A stretch of 64,000 nucleotides of DNA from contig NC_072818.1 of the NCBI RefSeq assembly GCF_003013715.1, positions 62,001-126,000 of the forward strand. The letters are read 5' to 3'. Below the pieces are notes generated by a model. It had not been told where the DNA came from and did no database searches. It saw only the letters and a program-made list of their open reading frames with translations. Origin of the DNA: Candidozyma auris. Taxonomy: Eukaryota > Ascomycota > Pichiomycetes > Serinales > Metschnikowiaceae. Positions 63,113 through 64,000 of this stretch are shown piece by piece. Numbering within the stretch: the first letter of the stretch is position 1; each line of letters starts with the position of its first letter. A program made the translations under genes and the position numbers.

Positions 63113-64000
63113 TCACACGCTGGCTCTCAACAAAATCTTCTCGAGCTTCTTGGCTGTTCCGTCGACATTCTGCGCAAAAGGAATCATCTTCGAAAGAAGC
63201 TTGTTGATCACCTGAAGCTTATCGCTTTTCGTCTCTTGCATCTTGCTCAATCCATCTAAAACAACCTCCAATTCCTCTTCTAGAATCTTGGCCATGGGTC
63301 TTCTTCGTAAGAGACGCTGTTCAGCAATCACTCTACGAATTGTAAACGCTGCTCGGGCCAATGCAAACTTGTAGGCAACACCCAGGCTTCGGTCATTGCC
63401 CAGTGCAATCGTGAAAAGATCCCTCAAGCAGCGAAGCCTGATATCTCTGTTTCTAAATGGCACTAGGGCCACCGTGGTTCCAAAACTTTCATCAAAGTCG
63501 AAATTCGTCAATGCTGATATGGTGCGTTCGAGTGATCCCTCACAAAGCTCCTTTTCCACATTGTTGAACTCGTAGAGATAGGACTGTCTGTGAATTTGGC
63601 TGATGGTGTGCTGCAAGGCGGCATCTTGCTTTGTGCTACCATGTAACAACACAGGCAAGACAGTTTTGCTGAGAGTGTCAAATTGCTTAAGGGTGTCGTA
63701 TTCTTCTTCGGGCTTCGCCTCTTCGAAGCACACTGTTAAAGCGTCGATCATCAAGTACCACACCTCATTTCTACCTTTGATCTCATTCAAGTTCTCATTC
63801 ATCAACCTTTGTGCCAAGTATGCGATGAGCTCGTTGCACTTCACCCACTGTGGCTTCTCATTACCTTGGCGTCCTTGAGCTTTGTAACTTACAGCCTCGA
63901 TCAAAGAAGACACAACCTTTTCGAGACCCTGCTCCGGCAAAAGCACGGTCAAATTGCTCAATCCGTAGATCTTCTTTGTCATCAACTCAAGTGCTGCTTC
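63113..64000 (-). CDS. 3' part of a helical-repeat protein, cut by window end
   Basis: Open from base 64000 to the stop at 63113, 295 residues visible, with the true start outside the window (the in-frame sequence continues upstream as EAALELMTKKIYG). All-helical, with leucine spacing typical of HEAT/ARM repeats (LAQRLMNENLNEIKGRNEVWY, RDIRLRCLRDLFTIALGND). The C-terminus ends LEKILLRASV. The family is not recognised; large scaffold or transport-factor proteins of this build include Rtp1, Tti1 and tubulin-folding cofactor D, none of which I can support. Confidence 0.75.
   Translation of the reverse strand, partial: EAALELMTKKIYGLSNLTVLLPEQGLEKVVSSLIEAVSYKAQGRQGNEKPQWVKCNELIAYLAQRLMNENLNEIKGRNEVWYLMIDALTVCFEEAKPEEEYDTLKQFDTLSKTVLPVLLHGSTKQDAALQHTISQIHRQSYLYEFNNVEKELCEGSLERTISALTNFDFDESFGTTVALVPFRNRDIRLRCLRDLFTIALGNDRSLGVAYKFALARAAFTIRRVIAEQRLLRRRPMAKILEEELEVVLDGLSKMQETKSDKLQVINKLLSKMIPFAQNVDGTAKKLEKILLRASV

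Noticed and set aside
1..64000. tRNA genes
   Set aside because: I looked for B-box-like GGTTCGA strings on both strands; the few candidates (for example near 9555 and 35912) lack a matching A box and cloverleaf.

Overview
The window reads as nuclear DNA of a budding yeast (Saccharomycotina), most likely of the CTG-Ser clade and perhaps near Metschnikowia/Clavispora. Genes are mostly intron-free and recognisable by yeast family membership. The few introns begin GTATG and carry a CTAAC branch box only 5-6 nt before the 3' AG. Several CTG codons sit where serine or another small residue is expected: a run of CTG codons in a low-complexity region of the C2H2 protein, and single positions in the CHS3, FAD2 and BNI1 homologues. 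Species is not proven.

Layout. 0-5.3 kb: 5' end of an unidentified gene (cut by the window), SGM1-like Golgi coiled-coil gene with five CACGTG boxes upstream, and a His/Gln/Pro-rich C2H2 zinc-finger gene with 30-bp tandem repeats before its ATG. 5.3-14.7 kb: a 9.4-kb gene-free stretch with short tandem repeats, a purine tract and a triple CACGTG array, ending at a 49-codon gene with a TATA box and strongly biased codons. 16-31 kb: F-box/LRR-like gene, SEC2, BNI1, and a large DDB1/CPSF-A-superfamily protein (MMS1-like). 31-44 kb: spliced but frameshifted MFS transporter, spliced YIP1-family gene, protein kinase, mitochondrial PPR-type gene, SPC3, CRS1. 45-53 kb: RPL14 (spliced), mitochondrial elongation factor MEF1, and a secreted Kex2-site protein resembling Op4/Dag7. 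55-64 kb: fatty-acid desaturase (FAD2/FAD3), a possible 62-aa gene, chitin synthase CHS3, and the 3' part of a helical-repeat gene cut by the window end.

How they work together. There is a loose theme of polarised secretion and cell surface (SGM1, SEC2, BNI1, YIP family, SPC3, CHS3, the Kex2-site protein) and one of mitochondrial gene expression (PPR protein, CRS1 with a probable second, mitochondrial start, MEF1). Eukaryotic genes are transcribed singly, so adjacency is not an operon.

Three otherwise well-conserved genes (MFS transporter twice, PPR gene, MEF1) each need one missing base per break to read through. The total lengths become exact multiples of three only after adding that many bases. 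This looks more like base-dropping in the assembly than four real lesions. No convincing tRNA, rRNA, transposon, CRISPR array or clearly novel multi-gene system was found. The most unusual items are the 49-codon gene beside the large gene-free region, the E-box arrays, a threefold 13-bp Rap1-like motif, and a promoter-plus-intron signature without an evident coding region near 36.2-36.7 kb.
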